Origin: Mediterraneibacter catenae
GTDB taxonomy: Bacteria > Bacillota > Clostridia > Lachnospirales > Lachnospiraceae
Assembly (NCBI RefSeq): GCF_008691045.1
Contig: NZ_VMSO01000021.1
Span: 1 to 45,369, forward strand
DNA: 45,369 nt
Direction: 5' to 3'
Shown here: positions 32,230-40,660 of the stretch, piece after piece
Position numbering within the stretch: the stretch's first letter is position 1
Layout: each line of letters opens with the position of its first letter
Position numbers and translations under genes: made by a program
Notes under the pieces: generated by a model
The model's database searches: none
The model's input: only the letters and a program-made list of their open reading frames with translations
What the model was told of the DNA's origin: nothing

Positions 32230-33168
32230 TCATCGAAACATATTCGGACGCTCCGAATCGTCTGACGCACGCTCAGTCCTCACGCTGCCAGGCATCTTCT
32301 GTACCAGCACGAACATCACCGAACATATGAACGCTCCCATAATAACCGTCCCCGCCATCCGCATCGGATTACCTGCCAGCCAGCGGAACACTCCCAGTTC
32401 CGTAAAGATAACAGATCCTGTATTGAGCAGGATATGGAGCAGCACCGGGGCTCTGAGTGAGCCGAATTTTTCATACAGATAAGACAGCAGCACACCCAGC
32501 AGGAATGTATAGATCATCTGCGTTGTACTGGAATGCACGAATGAAAAGAGCAGTGCGGACCAGACAGCCGAGTACCAGAAGCTCTGTCGTTCATGGAACC
32601 GTTTGTACAAGATTCCCCGAAACATCAACTCTTCCGCCACCGGAGTAATGAGCCCCAGTCCGATGATCTCCACAAGCAGGCCCGCAGAATACGTGATCTG
32701 CGCATTCTGCTGATACTGCGCATCGTAAAACGCAAGCTGAATCATCGCCATCAGGCAGGTGGCCACAATACAGCCTGCAACCCCAAACACAACTACAGTC
32801 CAGTATTTCGACAAGGGCGCCTTATCCGGAAGTTTTACCCCGGCCTGCCGTTCCAGTTTCCGGTCACGTGCAAACAGTATCCCTGTCAGGATTATCGTCC
32901 CAAGCGCTGCCAGAGAAATAATACCGACCTGATATTTTGCAATTGCCTCAAGCGCAGGTTCCAGCGCCTGCATATAAGAATCCCATATCTCCTGCATAGA
33001 AAGAGCAGTACCACTGTTATCGCGCAGGATTTCCGCATACGCCCGTACCATATAAGGCATCTCGATCAAAAACATCAGTGCAAACTGAATCACAGCCTCA
33101 ATTGCCAGATAGCCTAACAGGGGGCCTGCCAGGCTCCAGAACGGGCTTTTCCTGTAGATCCGGTTCAT
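32230..33168 (-). CDS. CPBP family intramembrane metalloprotease
   Basis: A 312-residue polytopic membrane protein with about eight hydrophobic segments. The conserved CAAX-protease/CPBP residues are present: EELMFRGILYKRF (residues ~180-192), FSFVHSSTTQ (~209-218) and LLHILLNTGSV (~244-254), the putative zinc-binding Glu and His residues. Members process or act on lipidated and bacteriocin-like peptides, or only stabilise membrane complexes; the substrate here is unknown. The ATG at 33168 overlaps the alaX stop by one base (TGATG), with GAGG upstream, so translation is coupled. Confidence 0.88.
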   Translation of the reverse strand: MNRIYRKSPFWSLAGPLLGYLAIEAVIQFALMFLIEMPYMVRAYAEILRDNSGTALSMQEIWDSYMQALEPALEAIAKYQVGIISLAALGTIILTGILFARDRKLERQAGVKLPDKAPLSKYWTVVVFGVAGCIVATCLMAMIQLAFYDAQYQQNAQITYSAGLLVEIIGLGLITPVAEELMFRGILYKRFHERQSFWYSAVWSALLFSFVHSSTTQMIYTFLLGVLLSYLYEKFGSLRAPVLLHILLNTGSVIFTELGVFRWLAGNPMRMAGTVIMGAFICSVMFVLVQKMPGSVRTERASDDSERPNMFR

Positions 33169-34370
33169 CACGCCTCACCTGCTTTCTCAAGTATCCACGC
33201 GCGCATCTCATCTTCGCTGCCGCGTGCCGTCCCCTGCACCATCTCCGGTTTTCCGCCTCCTCGCCCGTCAAACGCAGCGTTGAACTCTTTTACAAAATCA
33301 CGCATATTTATCTGCCGGCCATCCTGTTCCCTGCTGCCGATCACATACCGGTACCCGTCACTTTCGTTCCCATGGAATATTGCGCACACACCGTGCCCGG
33401 CTTCCAGCACAAGATTCATGAACAGACGCATGGAGTCCCCCTCCACATCGTCTGTGAATATGCAGACCGGCTTCCCGTCTTTGGGTATCATATCAGCTTT
33501 TGCAGCAATCAGCTTTTTTTCTTTCTCCCCAAGCTCATATTTCAGCGAGTCTGACTCTTCTTTCAGATGGCGGACAGATTCTGCAATTTCGTTTTCTTTC
33601 GCACACAGAAGAGCAGATATTTCTCCTGCCTGTTCCTGTTTCACAGCATAATCCTCAAGCGCCCTCACGCCGCACAACATAGTCACCCGTGCTCCGCCCT
33701 TATACCGCTGAACACGGGTCAGCTTGATCAGGCCGATCTCACCTGTGCGGGATACATGAGGCGCACAGCACGCACACACGTCATATCCAGGCACTACAAT
33801 GATCCGCACCTGTCCTTCGATCTCAATCTTGCTCCGGTACTCCATCCCGTCAAGTTCATCCTTCGACGGGTAGAGAGTCTGTATCTCAAGGTTCTTCCAG
33901 ACAGCACGGTTCGCCTCACGTTCGATCCCGGCAAGCTGCTCTTTCGACAGCTCCCCGTCAAAATCCATCGTACAGTCTTCGCTTCCGAGATGAAACCCCA
34001 CGTTATTATATCCAAACCAGGAATGAACCAGACCGGACACGATATGCTCGCCGCTATGCTGCTGCATTTTCATAAACCTCTCTTCCCAGTCGATCGTTCC
34101 CGTCACATGAGAACCTGGTTCAAGCGGACCTTCCAGCAGATGCAGGACATGTTCGCCCTTTTCCTGCACATCCACAACCCTGACACCGCCCAGTATACCG
34201 GTATCTGCATACTGTCCGCCGCCCTCCGGAAAGAAAGCTGTGCGGTCCAGTTCCGCCGCCCAGAGTTTCGGCGTTTTCTTGCCGGAGGCATCAGAAAATG
34301 GTTCGCATGATATGACCTCCGCCTCAAATTCCCCAAGATGACTGTCCTGATAAAAAAGTTTCTCCGTCAT
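33168..34370 (-). CDS. alaX: Alanyl-tRNA editing protein AlaX (long form)
   Basis: A 400-residue homolog of the AlaRS editing domain that removes Ser or Gly wrongly attached to tRNA-Ala. The zinc-binding residues are HSGEH (residues 105-109) and Cys/His in CACCAPHVSRTGEIG (~199-213). The first ~100 residues are the AlaRS-like beta-barrel (FFPEGGGQYADTG), and the C-terminal ~150 residues (coiled coil then DHHA1-like AFDGRGGGKPEMVQGTA) mark the long AlaX-L type. The start is MTEKLFYQ at 34370, seven bases after the argS stop; the open frame upstream overlaps argS and is rejected. Confidence 0.92.
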   Translation of the reverse strand: MTEKLFYQDSHLGEFEAEVISCEPFSDASGKKTPKLWAAELDRTAFFPEGGGQYADTGILGGVRVVDVQEKGEHVLHLLEGPLEPGSHVTGTIDWEERFMKMQQHSGEHIVSGLVHSWFGYNNVGFHLGSEDCTMDFDGELSKEQLAGIEREANRAVWKNLEIQTLYPSKDELDGMEYRSKIEIEGQVRIIVVPGYDVCACCAPHVSRTGEIGLIKLTRVQRYKGGARVTMLCGVRALEDYAVKQEQAGEISALLCAKENEIAESVRHLKEESDSLKYELGEKEKKLIAAKADMIPKDGKPVCIFTDDVEGDSMRLFMNLVLEAGHGVCAIFHGNESDGYRYVIGSREQDGRQINMRDFVKEFNAAFDGRGGGKPEMVQGTARGSEDEMRAWILEKAGEA

Positions 34371-34377
34371 TATGTGA

Positions 34378-36156
34378 TTACATCCTTTCCGGCGCCTCGA
34401 AGCCGAGCAGATCGATGCACGCCTCAAGCACGCGTCTTGCCAGTACGAGAAGCGCAATATATCCGGACTTCTTCTCTTCATCCTCCTCTGACAGGATCTT
34501 TGTCTCATGATAAAATTTATTAAACTCATTGGCAAGTTCGTAGATATATGCGCAAAGCTTGTGAGGCGCTGTCTCATCATACACAGCTTCAAACACATCA
34601 TTGAACTTGAGTACCTGCAGCATAAGCGCTTTCTCATATTCATTCACTGCAGGAAGAATCTTTAATCCCTCCAGATTGCCGCCGCTTTCCTGATATTTGT
34701 TCAGGATTGACTTGATACGCACTATTGTATAGAGGATATATGGACCTGTATTTCCCTCAAATGATGTGAATCTGTCCACATCAAACACATAATCTTTGGA
34801 CGCCTGGTTAGAGAGATCTCCGTATTTGATCGCAGCAAGACCTACAATCTGGGAAGTGCGTTCTGCCTCTCCCTCTTCCACCGTACGGTTGTCCATGATC
34901 TTGCGGTACATCTCCTCGTCGATCTCACGGATCAGATTTTCAAGGCGCATCACTCCGCCCTCGCGTGTCTTAAACGGTTTTCCGTCCTTGCCGTTCATCG
35001 TACCGAAGCCGAGGAATTTAAGTTCTGTCTCCGGACGTACGATGCCTGTTTTCTTCGCGCAGCGGAATACCTGTGTAAAATGAAGTTCCTGCCGCTTATC
35101 CACAACATAAATAACCTCATCCGGCTTATAATCTTCCTCCCTCTCTACAAGCGTAGCAAGATCAGTCGTATCATACAGAGCAGCTCCGTCAGATTTCAGG
35201 ATCATACACGGAGGTACTTCCTTTTTATCTGTCTCTTCCTGAACATCCACAACAAGAGCGCCTTCATCATAGCGCGCGTACCCTTCATCCTTTAACATCT
35301 GTACCATGTCCGGGATATACTTCTGAGCATCCGCCTCCCCTTTCCAGAGGTCGAACTCTACATTCAGTTTCTCATAATTCTTCTTAAGGTCAGCAACAGA
35401 TACATTCATGATATGATTCCAGATTGCCCGGTATCCTCTGTATCCGTTCTGCAGCAAATAGGTAGCATGCAATGCTTCTTCTCTGTAATCTTCGTGTTCT
35501 TTTGCATATGCACTCGCAGTCGGATAAATCTCTTCAAGCTCTCCGATCGTAAAAGGCGCTCCCTCCGGATACTCCCCTTCAAAAGATTCATCAAAGTAAG
35601 GCAGTTCCGGCTGACGCTTTTTAAGCTCTGTGATGATAAGCCCCATCTGATAGCCCCAGTCTCCCAGATGGATATCCCCGATCACGTTATTTCCCTTGTA
35701 GCGAAGAATCCTTTTAACACTCTCCCCGATGATCGCAGAACGCAGATGCCCAACATGCAGCGGCTTCGCCACATTCGGCCCGCCGTAGTCGATCATAATG
35801 GTCTTCGGCGCTTTCTCATCCTCAACTCCAAGCTTTTCCTCCGCAGCCATATCATTCAGATAGGACGCTACACTTTCTTTAGACAGCTTCAGGTTGATAA
35901 AGCCAGGCTTAACCACATCTACTGTCTCAAAGTATGAGCTGTCTTTCAGATATGGAGCCACGTCCTCTGCGATCATAAACGGCGCTTTCTTATATTTCTT
36001 TGCCCCTGCCATCGCTCCGTTACACTGATATTCGCACAAGTCCGGGCGGTTGGAAAGAGTCACCTTCGCAAGCGCTTTATCATACCCTGCTTTCTCAAAT
36101 GCCTCTTCCATCTCTATTGTGATCAATTCCAGTAATGTCTTCAATTTCTTCCACAC
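34378..36156 (-). CDS. argS: Arginyl-tRNA synthetase
   Basis: A ~590-residue class I synthetase that charges tRNA-Arg. The HIGH-type motif is KPLHVGHLRSAIIGE near residue 135, the ATP-binding region includes GDWGYQMGLIITELK, and the degenerate KMSK counterpart is FGTMNGKDGKPFKTREGG. The N-terminal Add1 domain (SNRPDLCEYQCNGAMAGAKKY) and the C-terminal anticodon domain with FNKFYHETKIL complete it. The start is uncertain: the GTG at 36156 has GGAG too close, and a TTG at 36144 with GGAG 11 bases upstream or an ATG at residue 16 are options; relatives support a start within this range. It heads the operon with alaX and the CPBP protease. Confidence 0.93.
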   Translation of the reverse strand: MWKKLKTLLELITIEMEEAFEKAGYDKALAKVTLSNRPDLCEYQCNGAMAGAKKYKKAPFMIAEDVAPYLKDSSYFETVDVVKPGFINLKLSKESVASYLNDMAAEEKLGVEDEKAPKTIMIDYGGPNVAKPLHVGHLRSAIIGESVKRILRYKGNNVIGDIHLGDWGYQMGLIITELKKRQPELPYFDESFEGEYPEGAPFTIGELEEIYPTASAYAKEHEDYREEALHATYLLQNGYRGYRAIWNHIMNVSVADLKKNYEKLNVEFDLWKGEADAQKYIPDMVQMLKDEGYARYDEGALVVDVQEETDKKEVPPCMILKSDGAALYDTTDLATLVEREEDYKPDEVIYVVDKRQELHFTQVFRCAKKTGIVRPETELKFLGFGTMNGKDGKPFKTREGGVMRLENLIREIDEEMYRKIMDNRTVEEGEAERTSQIVGLAAIKYGDLSNQASKDYVFDVDRFTSFEGNTGPYILYTIVRIKSILNKYQESGGNLEGLKILPAVNEYEKALMLQVLKFNDVFEAVYDETAPHKLCAYIYELANEFNKFYHETKILSEEDEEKKSGYIALLVLARRVLEACIDLLGFEAPERM

Positions 36157-36182
36157 TCCTCATCTTTGTCCGTATGAAAGAT

Positions 36183-36211
36183 ATTCTACCATGTATGGGG
36201 ATGGACGGCAA
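36183..36211 (-). promoter_or_regulatory. Promoter of argS
   Basis: -35 TTGCCG (36206-36211), 17-base spacer and -10 TAGAAT (36183-36188) on the minus strand. Its -35 lies only 7 bases from the -35 of the opposite nfo promoter. No T-box leader is visible. Confidence 0.55.
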
Positions 36212-36218
36212 GTTTTCG

Positions 36219-36247
36219 TTGAGAAAACCCCTGCGCTGTTTTATAAT
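36219..36247 (+). promoter_or_regulatory. Promoter of nfo
   Basis: -35 TTGAGA (36219-36224), 17-base spacer and -10 TATAAT (36242-36247), 59 bases upstream of the nfo ATG. Confidence 0.65.
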
Positions 36248-36254
36248 GGAGCAG

Positions 36255-36272
36255 GTCAAAACACCTTTTGAC
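36255..36272. promoter_or_regulatory. Inverted repeat at the nfo transcription start
   Basis: GTCAAAA-CACC-TTTTGAC is a perfect 7+7 inverted repeat lying exactly where nfo transcription should begin. It could be an operator or a 5'-end hairpin of the message. Confidence 0.45.
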
Positions 36273-36306
36273 ACCAACATCATTTAATCAGAAAAGGAGA
36301 TTCATC

Positions 36307-37218
36307 ATGATATTAGGTTCACACGTCGGCATGAGCGGCAAAGATATGCTTCTGGGATCAGCTAAGGAAGCTGTTTCTTACGGTGCCGATACTTTCATGT
36401 TTTATACAGGCGCTCCCCAGAACACAAGGCGGAAAGATATAAGCGAACTGAACATCGAGCCTGCCTGGGAATATATGAAGGAACACGGAATCAGCGACAT
36501 CATCGTCCACGCACCGTATATCATTAATCTGGGGAATTCCGTAAAGCCGGAAACATACTCTCTCGCCGTGGAGTTTCTTGCCAAAGAGATCGAGCGGACA
36601 ATAAGCTGCAGAAGCCATACACTTATCCTTCACCCCGGAGCACATGTAGGCGCCGGAGTCGAGGCCGGCACTTCCAGGATCATCGAAGGCCTGAATGAAG
36701 TACTGACCTCTGATACTGATTGTTTTATAGCACTTGAGACCATGGCGGGAAAAGGTTCTGAGATCGGTCGTTCCTTTGAAGAGCTGGCCCGGATCTACGA
36801 CGGAGTAAAGTACAGCGATAAGCTGCGTGTGTGTTTTGATACGTGCCATACAAGCGACAGCGGGTATGATATCATTCACCATTTTGACGACGTCATCGAG
36901 AAATTCGATCGAATCATAGGCAAGGATCAGATTGCAGTATTCCATATCAATGACAGCAAAAATGTACCCGGAGCCGCAAAAGACCGTCATGAAAACATCG
37001 GATTCGGGGAAATCGGATTCGACGCGCTGAATTATATCGTTCATCACCCGGATTTCGAAAAAATCCCTAAAATACTGGAGACCCCCTATATCCCCTCACC
37101 CACCGCACCAAAGAAATCTTACGCCCCTTATAAATATGAGATTGAAATGCTCCGAAACGGCGTGTTTGACCCGGATATGAAAGAAACCATCATTAAAGAA
37201 AACAAGGCTGCACTGTAA
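36307..37218 (+). CDS. nfo: Deoxyribonuclease IV (AP endonuclease)
   Basis: A 303-residue zinc-dependent AP endonuclease of the Nfo type that cuts abasic DNA in base excision repair. It opens [20 protein letters not shown], then [69 protein letters not shown] and [12 protein letters not shown], giving all the conserved His, Glu and Asp metal ligands. It is ~20 residues longer than E. coli Nfo, mainly at the C-terminus. AGAAAAGGAG precedes the ATG. It is divergent from argS and has no visible partner gene. Confidence 0.95.
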   Translation: MILGSHVGMSGKDMLLGSAKEAVSYGADTFMFYTGAPQNTRRKDISELNIEPAWEYMKEHGISDIIVHAPYIINLGNSVKPETYSLAVEFLAKEIERTISCRSHTLILHPGAHVGAGVEAGTSRIIEGLNEVLTSDTDCFIALETMAGKGSEIGRSFEELARIYDGVKYSDKLRVCFDTCHTSDSGYDIIHHFDDVIEKFDRIIGKDQIAVFHINDSKNVPGAAKDRHENIGFGEIGFDALNYIVHHPDFEKIPKILETPYIPSPTAPKKSYAPYKYEIEMLRNGVFDPDMKETIIKENKAAL

Positions 37219-37280
37219 CAGTTCCACCCGCAGCATTTACAAAACCATACACGTAAACTCTGAGAATTTCTAAAACAGTC

Positions 37281-37329
37281 TTGACATTTCCCTTTAACAA
37301 ACATATTATTGTATTATATCAATAATACA
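37281..37329 (+). promoter_or_regulatory. Promoter with overlapping palindromic operator
   Basis: -35 TTGACA (37281-37286), 17-base spacer and -10 TATTAT (37304-37309). The perfect palindrome TGTATTAT-ATCA-ATAATACA (37310-37329) follows directly and covers the transcription start. GntR proteins of the YtrA group bind such TGTA..TACA palindromes, so the downstream regulator probably represses its own operon here. Confidence 0.7.
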
Positions 37330-37332
37330 GTT

Positions 37333-37385
37333 GCAGATCAGGGGATATCCCCTGATCTGCTGGGAACTGCCTCCGGCAGCTCCCA
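37333..37385 (+). promoter_or_regulatory. Two leader hairpins of the GntR-ABC operon
   Basis: A perfect 28-bp palindrome (37333-37360, arms GCAGATCAGGGGAT and its complement) is followed by a second stem (37361-37385: TGGGA and CTGCC pairing with GGCAG and TCCCA) and then an A-run. Both lie between the predicted start (~37316) and the ribosome site at ~37400. They have no U-run for termination on the plus strand. Confidence 0.55.
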
Positions 37386-37410
37386 CAAAAAAAGAATACG
37401 AGGTGATCGA

Positions 37411-37794
37411 ATGCCATGGAATCTGGATAATGACCGTCCCATCTACCTGCAATTGATGGAACGCATTCAGCACGACATCATTTCCGGTGTCTATCAGCCT
37501 GGGGACAAACTCCCCTCTGTACGTGATCTTGCTGTTGAAGCCGCTGTAAATCCGAACACGATGCAGAAAGCACTGTCTGAACTGGAACGCTGCGGACTCG
37601 TCTATTCACAGCGGACAAGCGGCCGTTTTATAACAGATGATACAGCCATGATCAAAAAAATGCGCACAGAGCTGGCTCAGGAACACATCCGGGACTTTTT
37701 TGACCAGATGCGTAAGCTGGGCTTTTCCGACAGGGACACACTTGAAATGATAAGAGACACAATAAGGGGGATTAACAATGAGACCAATACTTGA
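37411..37794 (+). CDS. GntR-family regulator, YtrA type
   Basis: A 127-residue repressor. Residues ~8-70 are the GntR winged helix (RPIYLQLMERIQHDIISG, PGDKLPSVRDLAVEAAVNPNTMQKAL, GLVYSQRTSGRFIT), and the short C-terminal helix pair (~85-125) is the YtrA-type dimerisation region, too small for a ligand-binding domain. Members repress ABC exporter operons and respond to cell-envelope antibiotics or other signals (family knowledge). The start at 37411 has GAGGTGATC upstream. It overlaps the ATPase gene by 17 bases. Confidence 0.9.
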   Translation: MPWNLDNDRPIYLQLMERIQHDIISGVYQPGDKLPSVRDLAVEAAVNPNTMQKALSELERCGLVYSQRTSGRFITDDTAMIKKMRTELAQEHIRDFFDQMRKLGFSDRDTLEMIRDTIRGINNETNT

Positions 37795-38476
37795 ATGCCA
37801 GAGGCTCACCAAAAAATACGGCAGTTTTTTTGCACTGTCCGAACTGACACTCTCTCTTGACCGCGGACAGATCGTTGGCCTCCTGGGTCCCAACGGGAGC
37901 GGGAAAACTACACTGATCAAACTTGCAAACGGGCTTCTCAATCCCACAGACGGACATATTATGATCAACGGGCTTGCTCCCGGAACAGAGTCCAAAAAGA
38001 TCGTATCTTATCTTCCGGATCGCAGTTTTTTCAGCGAGCACATGAAAGTAAAGGAGATTATCTCCTATTACACAGATTTTTATGATAACTTCAGCACAGA
38101 CCGCGCCTCAAAAATGCTTGACACACTGGAGATTGATATAAACTCACGTTTCAGCGCCCTGTCAAAAGGCACAAAAGAGAAAGTCCAGCTTGTGCTTGTA
38201 ATGAGCCGCGATGCAGACCTGTATATTCTTGACGAACCAATTGGCGGTGTAGATCCCGCTGCAAGAGATTATATCCTGCAGACAATACTTACAAATTATA
38301 ACGAGAATGCGACTGTCCTGATCTCAACTCATCTGATCTCAGACATCGAGAATGTTCTGGACCGGGTGATCTTCCTCCAGAACGGACAGCTGGCGCTTAA
38401 CGAAACCGTGGATGATATCAGATTAAAATACGGGAAATCCGTGGACGCTTTATTCAGGGAGGTATTCAAATGCTAG
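37778..38476 (+). CDS. ABC transporter ATP-binding protein
   Basis: A 232-residue ATPase. Walker A is LLGPNGSGKTTLIK (~residues 35-48), the Q-loop segment has YLPDRSFFSEHMKV, the signature is the altered ALSKGTKEKVQLVL, Walker B is LYILDEPIGGVDP, and the switch His is in STHLISDIENV. LSKG-type signatures are common in this YtrB/ABC-2 exporter subgroup. It is in one operon with the GntR regulator and the permease, whose start overlaps its stop by 7 bases. The substrate is unknown; bacitracin-type or acetoin roles described for relatives cannot be assumed. Confidence 0.9.
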   Translation: MRPILECQRLTKKYGSFFALSELTLSLDRGQIVGLLGPNGSGKTTLIKLANGLLNPTDGHIMINGLAPGTESKKIVSYLPDRSFFSEHMKVKEIISYYTDFYDNFSTDRASKMLDTLEIDINSRFSALSKGTKEKVQLVLVMSRDADLYILDEPIGGVDPAARDYILQTILTNYNENATVLISTHLISDIENVLDRVIFLQNGQLALNETVDDIRLKYGKSVDALFREVFKC

Positions 38477-39264
38477 GAAAACTGATCAAATACGATTTAA
38501 AATCTGCAGCGAAAATATTTTTCCTTCTCCATGTAATCTATCTCCTTATCTGCCTTGTGGCACGTTTTTTCTATATGGACAGACTGCGTTTTGAAGAGCC
38601 CGTGGAGCCGCTTGTTTTCTCTCTGATTCTTTTTGTCACGCTCATGACTCTTCTTATCTCTGCCCTATCGATTTTTACATGGATGCAGGTTGCATTTCGG
38701 TTCTACCGTAATCTTTTTAGTAAAGAAGGATACCTTTCATGGACCCTGCCTGTATCTGCGCCACAGCATTTATGGTCAAAGATCATATCCGGATATATAT
38801 TAATGGCGGCAGATCTTCTCATTCTGTCGGCCGGGGTCCTGTTACTTGTAACAGGAGACAATGTAACGTCAGCTTACAGCATGATTGCCGATGAACTTGA
38901 AAATGAGCTTGGCTTCTCTCTTGGTTCATTTGTCTGCCTCCTGTTTATAACCTGTCTCATCAACTGTCTATGCACCGTTATTATGCTCTATTTTTCCATC
39001 CTGGTCGGGCAATTGTTTCCCAGTCACCGTGTGCTGGGGGCCATCGCCGCATATTTTATCACGAGTTTTGTTGTGCAGATACTCACCATGCTCCTGATGC
39101 TGGTATTCGGATTTTTCCCGGGATACAGGGGTTACAGTTCCGCCTACGGGCTTGATTATACAATCAGACTTCTCTACATGAGCCTTATATTAATGCTCAT
39201 TGTAACCGCCATTCAGTACATCGCAGCTCATTACATCATAAAACGGAAAATCAACCTTATATAA
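38470..39264 (+). CDS. ABC-2-type transporter permease
   Basis: A 264-residue membrane protein with six hydrophobic segments (about residues 15-33, 49-70, 108-130, 148-176, 187-215 and 235-256), forming the membrane half of the exporter. No signature beyond the ABC-2 layout is visible. MLGKLIKYDLKSAAK at the start is typical for this class. It is the last gene of the operon and is followed by a terminator 7 bases after the stop. Confidence 0.8.
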   Translation: MLGKLIKYDLKSAAKIFFLLHVIYLLICLVARFFYMDRLRFEEPVEPLVFSLILFVTLMTLLISALSIFTWMQVAFRFYRNLFSKEGYLSWTLPVSAPQHLWSKIISGYILMAADLLILSAGVLLLVTGDNVTSAYSMIADELENELGFSLGSFVCLLFITCLINCLCTVIMLYFSILVGQLFPSHRVLGAIAAYFITSFVVQILTMLLMLVFGFFPGYRGYSSAYGLDYTIRLLYMSLILMLIVTAIQYIAAHYIIKRKINLI

Positions 39265-39270
39265 GCACAA

Positions 39271-39308
39271 AAAAGGATGTCCCGAAATATGTCAGGGCAT
39301 CCTTTTTT
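39271..39308. terminator. Bidirectional terminator between the ABC operon and tRNA-Arg
   Basis: AAAAGGATG-CCC pairs with GGG-CATCCTTTTTT. Read on the plus strand it ends the ABC operon; read on the minus strand it ends the tRNA-Arg transcript, whose 3' end is 7 bases away. Confidence 0.8.
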
Positions 39309-39314
39309 GAGTTC

Positions 39315-39386
39315 AGCGTCTGAGCGGAGTCGAACCGCCGCACATGCCTCCGGAGGGCATTGCTCTATCCACTGAGCTACAGACGC
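39315..39386 (-). tRNA. tRNA-Arg (anticodon CCG)
   Basis: The minus strand folds as a normal tRNA: acceptor GCGTCTG/CAGACGC, D arm with TAGCTCAGTGGATAGAGCA, anticodon arm ATGCC-CTCCGGA-GGCAT with anticodon CCG, variable loop of 4, and T arm with TTCGACT. CCA is not encoded and the base after the acceptor stem is T, which would be an unusual discriminator. It reads the CGG codon. Confidence 0.93.
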
Positions 39387-39400
39387 ATTCCAACTGTAAA

Positions 39401-39422
39401 AGGGGAACCGGAAGATTCCCCT
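39401..39422 (-). terminator. Terminator of the DUF5688 gene
   Basis: AGGGGAA (39401-39407) pairs with TTCCCCT (39416-39422); the outer CTGTAA/TTACAG bases can extend it. The minus strand then shows TTTT. It lies 60 bases after the stop codon at 39482. Confidence 0.6.
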
Positions 39423-39481
39423 TACAGCCTTAATTATCCTAGCACAAATCATCAGAAATGTAAAGTACTTAATCTCATGAT

Positions 39482-40432
39482 TCACTTATTTCCTTCCGAT
39501 GTGAATTCAGTTCCTCTTCTCAAATATCCCGCCTTTACATCATACAGATAAACATGATCACTCAAAACCTCTTCCTCAGCCACCTGAGTAGCATTGATAT
39601 TTTTTACCATTTCATCCAGCTCTGCTGCACTGAGCCCCTCGCTGCAGGGCACGATTACAACCTCATGTACACTGCTTGGCAGTACATAGTAATCAGATCT
39701 TAATATTCCCCCGATCATTTCAAGTATGTGCGGATACGCAATACACGCCGCTCCATAATTTCTCAACTTATTTGACAGTACGTACATTCCGTCTCTTGAT
39801 CTTCCGCTCCCGATAAGCAGGTTTTCCGGAGGTGTCTCCGTACAGTACTCCGCATTTTCTCTAACCATTTCTTTCAATGCATAATTCATGGTAAAGAACT
39901 CCGCCGGCAGAAGATTCCTGGAATTTCTTACAGCGTCTGACCACAATGTATCTGTGCGGACACGCCACTGTTCCATATGGCTTTCATTGACCATCATAGC
40001 AGCAGAGCCTTCTTGCGTCACTTCAATCAGCACATAAAATACCGCCGAAAGATCCAGAAATGGAATATGCGGAATCGATTTTAAAATCTTTCTGTTCTTG
40101 GCCGTATTAACAAGTTTAAAGACGATCCTGTCCCTCACTCCTTCATAGCTCATGACTTTTTCATAGTCCCACGATTTCTCCTGTTTAATGCTCTCGTAAA
40201 ATGCCAGAATCTCATCTACGATGGTTTCAAGCGTCTCCCCCTGCTTATAAACCTGAAAGTATTCTTCCAGATAAATTGTCGGAGATATATTAACCCCCGG
40301 GGTCTCAATCAGCACCCCCGTCCGCTCTTTTCCATTATTTTTTGTTGTTGTATATAATCCCGCCTTAGCACCTCCCGCCATCTTCTGATTCATCTGTTTC
40401 TCTACCGCGCCTGCAAATGCTCTGTAATCCAT
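39482..40432 (-). CDS. DUF5688 family protein
   Basis: A 316-residue soluble protein of the clostridial DUF5688 group, recognised from PTIYLEEYFQVYKQGETLETIVDEIL, FKLVNTAKNRKILKSIPHIPFLDLSAVFYVLI (in parts) and YVLSNKLRNYGAACIAYPHIL near residue 215. The function of the family is unknown, and it often occurs in several copies per genome. The start at 40432 has AAAGGAG upstream; the open frame to 40498 has no site. It is a single-gene unit, divergent from a possible 46-residue gene. Confidence 0.75.
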   Translation of the reverse strand: MDYRAFAGAVEKQMNQKMAGGAKAGLYTTTKNNGKERTGVLIETPGVNISPTIYLEEYFQVYKQGETLETIVDEILAFYESIKQEKSWDYEKVMSYEGVRDRIVFKLVNTAKNRKILKSIPHIPFLDLSAVFYVLIEVTQEGSAAMMVNESHMEQWRVRTDTLWSDAVRNSRNLLPAEFFTMNYALKEMVRENAEYCTETPPENLLIGSGRSRDGMYVLSNKLRNYGAACIAYPHILEMIGGILRSDYYVLPSSVHEVVIVPCSEGLSAAELDEMVKNINATQVAEEEVLSDHVYLYDVKAGYLRRGTEFTSEGNK

Positions 40433-40456
40433 TTTTCTCCTTTCGTAACGCGGTGC

Positions 40457-40494
40457 ATTATAAATTAAATGAGAAATCCGGTACGATATGTACC
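40457..40494 (-). promoter_or_regulatory. Possible promoter and operator of the DUF5688 gene
   Basis: A perfect -10 TATAAT (40457-40462) has no good -35 box; at that place lies the inverted repeat GGTAC-GATAT-GTACC (40480-40494). An activator or repressor site is possible. Confidence 0.35.
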
Positions 40495-40506
40495 ACATGA
40501 AGGCGT

Positions 40507-40647
40507 ATGCCTCATGAATCCGATGAAAAAATAATTGAACAATATTATGTGACCTTGATTATAGACGAGACAGCATATAAAATCAATGAGACATATTACA
40601 CAAAAAGATCCTGTGATTTTCTCCTTATTTCACAAAAGCTTCTCTGA
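40507..40647 (+). CDS. Possible 46-residue protein of unknown function
   Basis: An ATG-started frame (MPHESDEKIIEQYYVTLIID at the start, QKLL at the end) lies in the 335-base gap between the DUF5688 gene and efp. It is rich in Ile, Tyr, Glu and Lys, and a weak GAAGG is 4 bases before the ATG. It ends at the TGA that begins the homology to the dispersed repeat. It may be a gene fragment or a chance frame; no family was recognised. Confidence 0.25.
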   Translation: MPHESDEKIIEQYYVTLIIDETAYKINETYYTKRSCDFLLISQKLL

Positions 40648-40660
40648 TCGGATAGGAGAA

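Noticed and set aside
36157..36306. Possible T-box leader for argS
   Set aside because: The leader from the predicted promoter is under 40 bases and lacks the T-box sequence.
36358..37047. Minus-strand 229-codon frame antisense to nfo
   Set aside because: No start signal and no recognisable domain; it mirrors the conserved nfo sequence.
37778..38476. Altered ABC signature (LSKGTKEK) as a sign of a broken ATPase
   Set aside because: LSKG-type signatures are normal in this exporter subgroup, and Walker A, Walker B and switch His are intact.
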